DNA of 64,000 bases from Sepiola atlantica. Lineage: Eukaryota; Mollusca; Cephalopoda; Sepiida; Sepiolidae. The stretch spans positions 103,910,583-103,974,582 of the forward strand of contig OY744532.1 of NCBI GenBank assembly GCA_963556195.1, in the 5' to 3' direction. Under the pieces are notes generated by a model. That model was not told the DNA's origin. It ran no database searches and worked only from the letters and a program-made list of their open reading frames with translations. Below, in pieces: positions 34,267 to 46,629 of this stretch. The stretch's first letter is position 1. Each line of letters opens with the position of its first letter. The position numbers and the translations under genes are program-made.

Positions 34267-34419
34267 ACATGCATGCAACTTAAGTAAATCATAAAAATAT
34301 TACATAAGACAAACACGCATACCACCAGAATTGCTGTCAAATGACGACTAGTAATATTATGTTCACTTTTTACATAATTCAAGATTTTATTCTGTGCGAC
34401 TAACGAGATTAGCATGAAT

Positions 34420-36453
34420 ATTGGATAACCGAATTTGACTTATAAAAGCGAAACATTATTGAAAGATTTTCTTAATTATGAACGTCTAAGATTATATGTA
34501 AGCTTCGGTACATCCGCTGTTCGTTTAATTACTCATGTAATGAAGAGAATTATATTGTATGAAAAATATGTCTGACATTGCAAAGAAGTAGCTGAATGGA
34601 TTTTTACGGCAAAGGATGTAGAATTTTGTTTTTTAAGTCCAACGTATATTTAGTCAAATAAATTACCTCTTATTTTTTAATACAATATACATCACTTTCG
34701 TCACATGACGAATTAAACGAACAGCAGGTGTACTTAACAATTAGACGTCTATAATTCAAAGCAACTTTTCAATAATATTTTGCCTTCTTAAGTCAACTTC
34801 AGTTATCCAATATTTATGGTAATTTCGTTAGTCGCACAGCCACACAATAATAAAGTATATTTCGTAGAAGCAAACAAGTCTTTTTTTGTATGCCATCATT
34901 CAGTCCAGTTTTCCTGCTCAAAATGTAGCACACAACACAAAGAAGTAGTCTACCCTGAGAGGTAGAAAATACTTTCTCGAACCAATGTATAGAATCTTCC
35001 AAACACATAGTGGGCTTAGAACGGTGGGCAAAGCAAACAATCGGTACCCATGTGTTCCTCGTAGCATCGGACTATATTTACTCTCTAGTCACTAAATATA
35101 CGACCCTGAGTGACTCTCACAACACAAAGGCCTACTCACTAATGTGTACAAAATGGAAATAACCTTCCGTAGATAGTGTATAACCCTTGTAGAACTAACT
35201 AGGAAAAAAGGATGTTTTTGGTAGGGTAAACGTGTTTCACAGTTTGGGTCTCGTTTTGTCTAGTGCATACTATAATATTTAAGGGACGGTGTCATTGTGT
35301 CATTCACAGTTATAGTAAAACGTCCCCTAATGAAGTGTAGCCCATTGTTTAGAGGCTAGGATCAGAGGCTATGCGTTTTAAATATGAATTTAATTGTTGA
35401 ACAGTTTTAACAAAGAGTTAACAAGAGCGTAAAACTTTAAAATTCTATCCGAATTTTAGACCTTCTATGCTACCATACTCCATATTAGACACAGACCACA
35501 AAAAAGATTAAAATTGAAGATGAAACGTAAGAAATCAGATGACGAATTTTGAAAGAAAGTGTTATTGTTACAGTTATAAATTTGGGGAATTACTTATATC
35601 TTTGCACCGTTTTCAAAATAGAGGAATTGAATCCATGATGTATTTAATTTTTACACAATTATACGTATTTGTACGAGAATGCATGTGCATGAAATGATTT
35701 ATTGTAAAACAACCTTAACTATAACAGAAAACATATAGTGTGACAACAATGAAACCAAAATAGGAAATCAACTTGTTGCGATCTGTTTCAATTAAAGGCT
35801 AATAAACTGAAATTAAAACGATGATTTTTCCAAGTACAACTATGGAGAACTGTTTAGGAAAAACGAAAACTACAAATATCAAATTTGATCTCAGCTAATC
35901 GGTTTCTATTTTCGTAATCATCATTCCCAAACCGGTTTTACCCGGTTTTATAAAATAGGTTTTAAACCCGAAATAAAGAAATCACAAAGCAATCCTCGAT
36001 GACATATTACTAGGTACTCGATTTAAAACACCGATGGTATGCCTAATATGTAAATACAAAGTGCATATCAAAAACACAGGTACAACAGGTGTGCTAATTA
36101 GTTGAAGCAATGATAGACATGATACAGTGTTCTGTTTTCTCCAGGTGTCCTTTTAAAAAGATGTGCATTGCTAAAAAACGTTAGTAACTTCTCAATACGG
36201 ATGAATTTGTTTGTTTCGTTCATGCTGAATTTGTTTCTTCTAAATAGTTTTCATCAATAAACAAACACGTATTTTCAGGATTGCGTGGTTGCAGTGTCTT
36301 CTTGTTGACGCTTAAGGCAAGAATGGCATTTGCAAACGCGGTAATTGTATTTCAACCCGTCATTACCTACGCCTCCACTATTCATTTCTACAGGTTATAT
36401 TTGCATCGAGATACACAGTCTATTTCTCATCATTTCAAATCTCTCTTTCTCTC

Positions 36454-36455
<2 letters not shown>
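34420..36455. other. AT-rich intergenic DNA, no supported gene
   Basis: No open frame with a recognisable domain. A short duplicated ACCGGTTTTA/CCCGGTTTTA occurs near 35932-35950. Otherwise featureless. Confidence 0.5.

Positions 36456-36506
<51 letters not shown>
36456..36506. repeat. (TA)n microsatellite
   Basis: TA tract preceded by a short TC run. Confidence 0.95.
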
Positions 36507-36644
36507 CAAGGTTTTTATATAATTCGAATTATTTACGATTACAAGCTCAATGAAGTTATGCCTCCGGCTCCAGAACCATTCTACAATCCTAATTCTTTTA
36601 TTATTTGCTATTTCGGGGAATACTTATATGTTCCTTTTGTTTGC

Positions 36645-36741
36645 GAACGTTTCACATCCCATAAACAACAAAATATAGTGTTTACTTTTATCGGGTTGCT
36701 CATCAGATACTTGTTGACTAAGAAGAAGAAGCATATCGTTC
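36645..36741 (-). ncRNA. Hammerhead-like fold, type III, probably inactive
   Basis: On the minus strand the order is GAACG (stem III), AU, stem I ATGCTT...AAGTAT, core CTGATGA, a long stem II (GCAACCC-ATAAA with TTTAT-GGGATGT, one A·A mismatch and one bulge), GAAA, then CGTTC closing stem III. All three helices form. The base before the scissile position, normally U pairing with the A after GAA, is A here, so the cleavage triplet is GAU instead of NUH. That should block cleavage. It lies between (TA)n tracts, like the PLE units. Confidence 0.6.
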
Positions 36742-36950
36742 TAATTTTCTGAGTTGGTATTAGCAAACACAATTCTCTGATAAGCAGTGCGTGAAAAGTG
36801 ATTTATACATTTGTCTAGGGATCGTGAAAGGTTCGGAAGACGGAAGGAAAACTAAGCATTCACTGGAGTAATGTCTAAAAAAATAAATAAAAAGATATGA
36901 TTGTGGACTGACGTTTTATTCTTGGTCATTGGAATGCAAACAATCATTCA

Positions 36951-36951
<1 letters not shown>

Positions 36952-37009
<58 letters not shown>
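36952..37009. repeat. (TA)n microsatellite
   Basis: A 58-bp TA tract. Confidence 0.95.
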
Positions 37010-37012
<3 letters not shown>

Positions 37013-37908
37013 AATAACATCTTAGATTCCATGTCCATAACGTAAAAAAGACGTTATGGGCTTGGTGTGTTCGGCTTATATAAATGCTTTAACAATGTAA
37101 GTGCTATTATATTTGTTTTTATTTAGTTTGTGGACATGTTTTCTTACTTTCCTTCTAAATAGTCGCACTTATGAAAAATTCAGAAGTTATAAATCTATAA
37201 ATCCATGCGTCGACGACACGATCCGTTAAGTATTATAGTTTTCTGAAAGATTTTACGAATCCTTTCGGCTTACAAAGAGAGGGCTTACGTAAGGTGATAG
37301 TGACAGATTCGAAGATGTTCAAATCAGAGATGGAATCTGTCTGATGTAAGACCGTAAACAACTCTGTGTTATATTTATTGGCACAGCATGCATTCTCAGC
37401 TTAATGTTGGCCAATGGATAGTTCTAAAACCGAAGAGGTATGGCACACATAACTAGGCATACCTTCTCTAATTGTAGATGTGGTACACTGGTTTATCTTT
37501 GTGAACCAGAAGGTCTAATAGGCTTATATTCTGCTAATTATTTATTGATGCAGCACGACGTTCAACCGTCAGGATAGCCGTTACTTACAAAGAGTCCACT
37601 TAGCTTGTCGAATTCTACAAGACGTCTGTTAGGAGAACAAACCATGACGGCTCGGTGCACTAACTTTCTCGTTATTCGTGCAAACGAGCCCCAATTCAAG
37701 TAAAGACCCGTAAATGCGGGTTTACTATAAAAGCTAGTTAGAAATCGTCCCTTAAATCTCTCAATAAAAACATCCACAAAACTAACGATTGGTGGAGTCC
37801 CAAACTATAATAACATAAACAATAAGACTTATGATTTCTCAGCCTTCAAAATAGGATCTCGGTTGGTCCTTGATCAATAAGATAAACTTTATTATAATTT
37901 TAATCTTA
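37010..37908. other. Intergenic DNA, nothing recognised
   Basis: No supported gene or repeat. Confidence 0.5.
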
Positions 37909-38539
37909 ATTTAGTACAGGGGTGGGAAACCCCCGGCCCTCGGGCCACATCCGGCCCGCGAAGACTTAGCGTCCGGCCCGCCACCCTTCTAGGATTTATT
38001 ATTGCAATCCGGCCCGCGGACCTCCCAGCAAAACACATATCATTTTGTAACATAAACGTAAAAGTAGGTTTCAATTAAGATTTACAGTGGGTTAAAAATA
38101 TATAAATATCAGCGAGCGATGATGCATGTATATTTCATTTTTCTTTAACTATTAATTTCAAATCCTTGGCCTGAGATAGAAATAGAAAAAGAGAAAGAGT
38201 GAGGCAAAGAGGAAACGAGAGACGAGTAAAGGGCATGAAACATAGAACCTATGCGAGGTGTCAAAACGAATGCTGGATCAACTTGCTACTTCCCCGTCAT
38301 TATTTTTTATGATTCTAAAATGGCTCTTCGTCGGCGCCTTTTAAATACATCACATACAGAAGTCTCTGGATAAAAAATATCAGATTTGTAGAGTTTTCAA
38401 TGCAATTTTTGGACAATTTATTCATGTAAACCAACTATAGTAATTCTTAGATTTCGTTTTTCACTCCGGCCCGCGATCTTCTTTCCAGAAGTCTCTTCTG
38501 GCTCTCATTCTGAAAAAGTTGCCCGTCCCTGATTTAGTA
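37909..38539 (+). mobile_element. hAT-type non-autonomous DNA transposon (MITE)
   Basis: The element body is 37917-38531 (615 bp). Its ends are CAGGGGTGGGAAAC and, reversed from the right side, CAGGGACGGGCAAC, the imperfect short inverted repeats typical of hAT elements. A perfect 8-bp target duplication ATTTAGTA flanks it (37909-37916 and 38532-38539). Subterminal CCGGCCCGC motifs recur at both ends (for example 37949-37957 and near 38466) and may be transposase-binding sites. There is no transposase gene. It is one of the few GC-rich islands in the area. Confidence 0.92.
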
Positions 38540-40379
38540 TTTCGTATTTTAGCTTTTAACTGTTATGTTCATTTTTTTCAACATGTATTTTAATTTTACA
38601 TTTAATACAGACTCTGAGATCGCAGGGAGAAATATAAAGAAGTGCGAGCAGAGAAATAGATATAACCGTATATGCATCCATATATGCGTATAGTGACACT
38701 AATTGCCATAAAAACGTCATGTGAGTGTATTCATCTCATATCTCGTCTATATGTATTTGACATAAAAGGTAGGTTGCTCCTTTAATAGTATTTATCTATT
38801 ATATATATATTATATCTATTATTATATATTATGATCCTACAAAATGCGAGTCAGTATATCTCATAGTATATATTTCAGTTTATCCTTCAAATAAAATAAA
38901 TGTCTATGGACATACACTACAATAAGGTTAAAAAATAAAAAAAAATATCATAATCATCACATGGTAAGTAAACATTAGGTCCTTTTTGTCAACGTAATTG
39001 ACTGTAGCCAGTGTTTGATGTTGGTAGGGGAGGTGATGCGGGATGTGGATTTGTAGACGTGAAGCAGAGTCATGTATGCACCACTGAATCTAATTGTTGG
39101 TAGTAGTAGGTATTATGAATCTAGAGATTCCTTATCCCTACTACTACCCAACATTAACCCCCTTCTCAAGAGATGAGCATCTTCTCTTATATTGTAGTGA
39201 GTCGTTTAAAGAGCTTAATTGAAGGCGAAATAAATCATCACGATTCTAGACAATGGTAAAAATCTAATGATTAAGGGGTTTTGAGAACCAATTGAAAGCC
39301 ATTCAATCTTGCTTAATCAGCGCCTACTGACTCTGGATAAAATTCAAAGCAAATCTGGAATAGTTTATTTTTCCGATAGGCGGTTGTGTCAATATTATAC
39401 CCCTTAATGGTTTTTCATAATACTCAAAATTATTTGAAATTTAAGGAATATCTATTAATCGGTGTATAATACCTCTTGTTAAAATTAAACAAAGATTGGA
39501 AGCATCTGATCGTTCAACAACTGTTCCTACCCTAATTGCACTATTTTTGTCTGAAATTTAATTAAACTTGATAAAGTGCATGCTTACAGGGGTGTTCCAA
39601 AATTCATAATGATAAGTTAAGAAGTTAATCCTGTACATGCGACAATATAAACATATATACACACACATAACTTCATATAAATATCCCTTTTACAAATGCT
39701 AATAAGTACAATTATATAGTGTATATGTTCAGGACTGGTATTTAAAATTATAGATTCCTATTTTACTATGAATACTGGTAAATCCTAGAAAATCTTTTAT
39801 TTATTTCACTAACGGAGCTCAAATTCTTTAACTAGGAATTGCTTCCACTTGAACCATCATCTTAGATAAATGATTTTCGCTTATATTTATCATAATCTTA
39901 CATTTTATCTCCTGTCACTAAAATGCTAGTATCAAGTAAACTGCAACCTAAAATTAACTATGACTAATATGGCCCCTATTTTCCCTCAACAACTTCTCCG
40001 TCAACATGTCATATAAGACCTAGGAATTAGTTCGATGTTTAACTTATAAAATGATATAGTTGACAAGTAACATGCAAGCCGCAGGTTCTAATTGCTTTAC
40101 ATAATTTGGTGACTTCAAAATTATTTATTTTCCCGGCGGCTACACGGCTCGGGTCACGGGTCGTCTAAATAAAATAATCATAAACGACTTTTCCCCCCAT
40201 TTTCTCTAGATTTATGTGTGATATTATTCAGATACTGTGATATAATCCATCCAGCACGATTATCCTTTCTATAATTTTATAAATTATATTATTTGCTGAT
40301 TTCCTCTTTGTTTTTCTTTCAAAAAACTGATCACTCTATTTACGTTTGCGTTATCACTCTGAACACGGCTGTTAGGGTT
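38540..40379. other. AT-rich intergenic DNA with a small hairpin
   Basis: No supported gene. At 39096-39152, GTTGGTAGTAGTAGG faces CCTACTACTACCCAAC, forming a stem of about 15 bp with one bulge around a 26-nt loop. Confidence 0.5.
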
Positions 40380-41760
40380 CTTTCTTATCTTGATTAGTCT
40401 AGGGCCTCCCGTCGTTATTCAGTTCTTGTTTTCCTTTCTTCTGTCTTCTCGAAATTATTCAATTTCTGTTTGACTCAGTCCTGCTTCATTTCTTGTTGGA
40501 AATAGTCCTCTGCTGCCCCTATCTTTAACACATCTATTGATCGCTCGGTCTCATCGAAGGTATCGCCCTGTTAGTCTCTTCTTTGCTATTAGCAATGTTT
40601 TTTAAAGGTTGGTCAACAGGACGTTTGTGCTTATAGTTTTCGTTTAATCGCTGATATCTTAACTGATGTTATTTTGCCGATCTGTCAATCTATGGATAAT
40701 TCCTAAGAGGGCAGGGTCATTGTGCTTGGTATTTCGAAGGCGTTTCACTGAGTATGGTATTCTGGTCTGCTACACAGACTTTAGACTCGTGGTATTAATG
40801 GTATGGTTCTTGACAGTATTTGGTTTTTTTTCGATCGAATCTTGTAATTATCTCTAGATTGTGTCTCCTCATTCTCTTTTCTTATCAATGCTGGTGTACC
40901 TCATGGCGAATCTAGATCAATAAACCCCCAGAAAAAAATAGTCAGAAGATTAAAAGCTATGCTGCTGATATCACTCTCTAGTGTGGTGTTTCTTCTCGTG
41001 TATCTGTCTGGGAGCAGTTGGAATATTAAGCTGACATGCAATTTGATTAGTGTTCGGTTGTGGATTTGGGGTACGAAATCGGTTCTTTCCTTTACTCCTG
41101 TAAAGCATAAGTATGTGTCTTTTAATGGATTGCTCTTTCATCCTGAGATGTTTATGGATGGCTCTGTTCTTGAGAAAAGATCGACTCTGAAACTTCTTTG
41201 TTTTTCTTCTCCGTCAAATCTTTATTAAATTGCATACATTAGATCTATTTCTGTTTTGCTATTCGTAAAGTCGGTTCTCTCTTTCGCTCCATACACTTCT
41301 AACACACGAGGCTATTGTCTCTCTACAAACTTACTATCAGACTTTGTATAAGGTACTGTTGTCATATTTTTGCTAGTAAATCTCTGTCATATTTTAGCTG
41401 TATTGATAAGGTTAGGAAGTGTATCTGTAATTTGATTGGCCTCACCATTTTTCTGTTCTCTGCAGCCCCTGCCTCACAAACGCGATGTTGAATAGCTCAG
41501 TGTCTTCTATAAGTATTACTATAGGATGCATTCTTAAAAATTATTTGTTTCACTCCCTGCTTCATTTGTTTTAGCCCGTTTGACTTGTTGGTTTTGAGGT
41601 CTTCATCAATTTGATGTTCAATTACTTCATTGTAATACATCTTCCTATTCCAGTAACTTCTGTATAAGAACTGCAAACTTGTGAAGCAATTCTGTTCACT
41701 GTTTCCTCGTACATAGAGCGTTAGTCTTGTTTGCGATAATCATCCTCTGTCATGTTTAGC
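40380..41760 (+). mobile_element. Jockey-type LINE ORF2 remnant (RT domain)
   Basis: Plus-strand translation across all three frames shows the family landmarks in order: SSAAPIFNTSIDRS (about 40500), RYRPVSLLFAISNVF (about 40558), YGILVCYTDF/GLLHRL (about 40760), a decayed YAAD at the catalytic palm site (about 40956), then VEW-type and RSTLKLLCF text (about 41170). The C-terminal FYKYYYRMHS follows near 41500. At least a dozen stops and frameshifts make it an old fossil. The same family appears at 15.4, 18.6 and 59 kb. Confidence 0.75.
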
Positions 41761-41869
41761 TTCTAGCATCAAGTGGATTAATGCCTTGTGTTCAACGACT
41801 TCCATGGACGAAAACTAAATTGATATGTAGCGGCCAAGTTAACCCTTCGGTGCCCAAAATGAAAGTACT

Positions 41870-44800
41870 CAAAATTGTTTCTGCGCACACGGCTCCACAC
41901 ATACATCCACATGAATGATTAAAACACATAAAACATTTCCAGCTAATAAGAGGAATTTCTTGGAATTTCTCGAACTTGCTATTTTTATCTACCTGAGTGC
42001 ATATAAGGGCATATTTTACCTTTCAAAAAACAAGACTAGCGAGAATTGACGACAGAGCTAACATCTAGTCTACGCCAGCTCCTATGACCATCTGTCGGCT
42101 TGGGGAAAGCTATTTCTGAACTCATGCACACACACAGTCATACGCATACCCACTCTGGCACTAACGCGACGCACACACAAACATAATTCCTTAACTCTTT
42201 CACACTGTCGTCTGCTGAAAACGAATATATAAACACACCCTTTTTAATACTCGTAACTGAACCTTTTACAATGAAAACAAATGAATATAAAATGTTGATA
42301 TTAACTCTCAATCAAAAGTATTTTTGTGATTGAGTGGGGAATATTTTATTACGATTGTTCTTACGTGTAGATATGTCACAACCCTTAAATAATCGACTCA
42401 GACTTACTAACATTCTCAGCTAATGAATCCACCTTGTTCTGCAATGACTCCCAATCTATGAAAAACATTCTGTATATTTTTCTATACAAAGACATCCATT
42501 TTTAAAAATATATAAATTATATCTTTTGTTACTGCATGCCTTTGTACTCATTATTTTGTTTGGGTTTACCATGTAACATTTCTCCCGCTCTCTCACACTG
42601 GCGTATTACCTAAAAGTGTTTTCCTAAAACTGTGTCTCTACAACCGGATCTCCCCTAAAAAATTAGAACCCAAATATATATTCTGATTTTGATTTCGTTA
42701 TATAATTTTTAAGATAACAAGCAACGTAGATCCACAGAGTTAGTGTAGGGTATCGAGTTATTAAGAGATATGTTCATAAAGCAATAATACATTTTATGTT
42801 TAAACACACTTATTTTTAATTCATTTTTTTATAAGCTTAAATCGTTATGTTGACCGTTATTTATCAAGTAAATAATCGTATATTTTCTTGACCTCAACTC
42901 TAATATTCAACTATAACGACTGTAATTGAAATGTACAGTATATAATATATAAATAAAGATCGATCAGACACACTATCACATGTTTAATGTTAGGAAAGTC
43001 AACCTTCTCACTAATGCAACTCTGGATTGGGCCAAAATAAAAATTGCCTCAGTATAGAATGGTTTCATCGTTAACCGAACACACAAAATATGGGGAGCAG
43101 TATTAAAAAAGATGGTATATGAAGCTCCTTGGCAAAGCTTCAAGTAAAATCAGCTTGGACATTTAATATAAAAAAATCATACTTTCGATTGATTTTTCGA
43201 TATTCATATATTACCCTGCTTAATATTCGATTCTTTTGTTAGAGGAAAGAAAAAAAGAAACGTATCCCCTTAGTCTTACTATTCTTATTTATACCGGAAA
43301 ACTTATTTTATCAAAGTCATTGGCGTAATCACCGGTTAAGACGTAGGCCATTTCACCATTGCTAAACAATTTACTGAGTAAGTTCTGTTGTCTGTCATTT
43401 GCATACCATGGATATAGATTTCGTCCATCTTTTACGTTTTTTATAGACTTATACATTAATATATTGTATTCAACTTAACGAATAGAGTTGTAGTTCCTTA
43501 ACACTTAATTTCTTCTGACGCGAGCATCCTTATAAAAGGTTACAACGATACCTTATTTTACCAAACATTACATCACCTTCAACACTAGCTAAAATTCTAG
43601 TAGTAACTCTTAATTAAAAACAACAGAGTAAGTAACAAAATCAACTTCATACTCTTTCTAAATGGTGTGGGTGTATCCTACGATCATATTGAACAATCAA
43701 TTTAAAAGCATATCTAAATCTTACCCCGAAAAGTCACTATAGCTATACAATATGCAAGACATGATATATTAATATGAAATAATTTTTAATAAATTTTGTA
43801 AAACACCCGAGAGAGAGAGTGATAACTCTGGATTTGTATGTAAAATTAAAGAAATAATATTTTATTTTTTATTTTCGTTCAGTAGTATAAGCAGTACCAT
43901 TCATTTCAAAAAGTAATAGTATAAAATAAAACTACTTATCCGAGATTAATATACTATATTAATAGCTATCTAGTGACTTGGAAAATTCTAATTTTTGACT
44001 TTAAACCGTATTATATAATTTATGAAATAGTATTTATAAAACAGACGTTTCATTATTATAACAAACATTAACGTTTGTATATTTTCGTAAATACTAATCT
44101 ATTTATCAGTTTCGAATTACACTTCATAATTTTGAATAGTAATAAGATTTGACCCCATGTAATTTAACGGGCTTATTAGACAACAAAGAATCTTATCGTT
44201 GAACTTGGTATTGGTTTGGCACACAATCCCGATTAATTGATTGTCTCTCTCACCCACCGTAGATCAATAAACATTACATATCGTGTGTAATTAGGCGACT
44301 TTTAACTAACCGTACGCATTATATAGAATATCGCCTTTTACATTAACATATCTTTAATTGTTTATTTTTAAAGAGAAAACTTTTATTTAATAAAATGATT
44401 AACATTTATAATGTATTTATTACATCTATCGAATCAATAACGTAAAATATTTTTAAACTTCTAATTTCAAATATCAAGCAATCTTCAAGCATTACCTCCA
44501 TTCATATGACGATCACAGTCATATCAAATAGAAATAACTAAGTTATTCCATAATCAAATTTAGAACAGAACGTTCCTTTCACATAAGACAATTTCTTCAG
44601 GTAAATTGGGGTTACATAGTTTCCAAAACAGCTGACGTGATGTCTAAATATGACCAGCTGCCAGGCACTTGATGCGTCCGTAATATAATTTATATGCTGG
44701 CATACCTATGATATATTTTCATATCAGCATGAAAAATCAATTAATTTTCAGGTTCATAGCAAAGCTTCAGGCTTTTACCAGTTATATACAGGTTAGAGAT

Positions 44801-45230
44801 TAGGCCACTTAATAACACACTGCAAGCTATAGTCAACTATATTGACAGGGAGCTTTTAACATAACTGACGCTTAATTATCCAGTGCATGTCAGTAATGGA
44901 GAGCTAATTTTATATACAGTACCTTAGAAATATATTAGACGGTTACTCGATGTAATATTCATACATTACCTGCGCTAACTTAACAGCAATAGTAATTGGT
45001 AACATGATTTCGTATGTGTCTGTTACAGTTAGGTCATTGATATATAGAGGTGCATAAACCGAAATTACATTTGTAAGGACAAGTTTTATTGCGACCTCTG
45101 TAATTTTCAAGTTGAGTAAGTAAATTCGAATGAAACAACATTGTACGGCTTTCCTGAGCTGGCTGTTGATATTGTGTGGCTCGATTTCTACTTATAAGAG
45201 GGACGCGTGGAATTTTCCAACATCTAAAAG
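41870..45230. other. AT-rich intergenic DNA, no supported gene
   Basis: Over 3 kb without a domain-bearing frame, RNA gene or element end that I can recognise. Short CA-rich runs occur near 42125-42180. Confidence 0.5.
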
Positions 45231-45235
45231 TGAAG

Positions 45236-45308
45236 TGAAATCGACAGGATTCGAACTTTGCACCCCATGTTATAAGTCCGCGTCGTTATCTACTTTATCA
45301 CAGCCGCC
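45236..45308 (-). repeat. tRNA-like SINE head 1
   Basis: The minus strand has AGTTCGAATCC, a near-perfect polymerase III B box, and an A-box-like GTGATAAAGTAGATAACG at tRNA spacing. The arms do not fold into a functional tRNA. Cephalopods are known to carry tRNA-derived SINEs. Confidence 0.5.
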
Positions 45309-45540
45309 TTTTTCAAGATTAGTATTTTGTTTAAAGTAGTAAAGCTGTAAAAGCAGAAAGGGGTCGACCATAGTTGAGGGAGACCTTAAGGCTCCTTTTC
45401 TCATTAGTTACTAGATGGAGGTGATGGGGGAGGGTGCCACTGTTCTCTCATGATTAATCCACTTACCCTTGATCATCACTTTATCATGCTGAGTGTTTAA
45501 CAAACGGGGCATCAAGAACCGTTTTTGAGTCATTGGAATG

Positions 45541-45614
45541 ACTCAGACAAGAATTTAAATCCGGTCTCCCTTACCCATAAATGAACACTCTACCAATTAT
45601 GCCAAATGGGCCTT
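45541..45614 (-). repeat. tRNA-like SINE head 2
   Basis: The minus strand reads TGGCATAATTGGTAGAGTG, a good A-box/D-arm, then GGATTTAAATTC as a weaker B box, about 74 nt overall. It lies 300 bp from head 1 in the same orientation, but the two sequences differ. Confidence 0.5.
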
Positions 45615-45964
45615 GTTTTATAACATCGTAATTAAGGTTAATTATAAATAATAACTTGTAAATAAATTGATGAACTATCAAAAGAAACGTTTAACATATT
45701 TATTAAAACTGAACACAGAATGAATTAATGAGTTAATTGGCCGCTGGACGCGATTGATATATTCACAGTCTGACGCCGTGGTCTTTGTTTTCTTTCTCTC
45801 CGGGCAGACGACTCTTTTCCAAGGGATATAACGCTTAACTCCCAAAATTGTTCAAGGAAGGTAATTCCGTTTTCGTTAGGTGTCCTAACACCTTGAAACG
45901 TGTAATACAGTGTAATAATGTAGAACTAATGGTGTTGATTTAAACACTAAGTGTTGTTGTAATA

Positions 45965-46450
45965 TAATGGCCCTATGGTAATGGACGTATCTGTTGGGAA
46001 TCGTGATTTGACTTGCGCGAATTACCGCGTGGCAGTCGAGTGCAGAACAGGGCTTGTTCTCACAGGCGGAGCTGGCAGACGTGACAAGGTTACGTGTGAC
46101 GAGACCTCAGATCAAGGGTCAGTCTACACCTGCGAGAGGCTCTGTGACTTCGCGGGCCCTGCGTGGGAAACTAAGGGATCTGTGACGTCACTCGTTCTCG
46201 GAGAAGCGAGTTTTTAGCAGTCTGATTCGGAGAGCGAACTGAGAGGACATGCGGTTCACAATGTAAAGATACGGAATATTTCCCTTCAGGGAAGACAAGC
46301 GCGAGAATCCTGCCCCCTCTCTAGGAATAGTTAAGAAAACATTAATAACTAACTACGATAGCGTGGGATTTGCTCTCTTCCACTCTCTCGGCGTGGTGAA
46401 TTTCCCCCAGATGAAATAACAACGCTTGAATAAATGAATTAAATTCAACA
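45965..46450 (+). repeat. Dispersed LTR-like repeat, copy 2 (CRE-containing)
   Basis: This is the partner of 17745-18190. A TGACGTCA palindrome lies at 46183-46190, in the same relative place as in copy 1, and GGAATATTTCCC follows. The stretch may begin at TGTTGTTGTAAT (45952) and end at GACAACA (46499), which would give LTR-style inverted ends, but I see no target duplication. Confidence 0.45.
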
Positions 46451-46629
46451 GAAGAGTTTGACTTCTGAGTGCAGAACATGGCTTTTATTGCAGACAACAG
46501 ACGACGGCAGAGAAGAAAGAATTCATCCACTGGACGTTTACTCACTGGACGACACGACCAACCCTCTACACACGGAGTATACGAAACGCGTACTGCCGCT
46601 GTCCAAGCAGGGGAAGTGTGCAACATTAT

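Noticed and set aside
45236..45614. Functional tRNA genes
   Set aside because: Box sequences are recognisable, but the acceptor and anticodon arms do not pair well, so SINE heads or relics are more likely.
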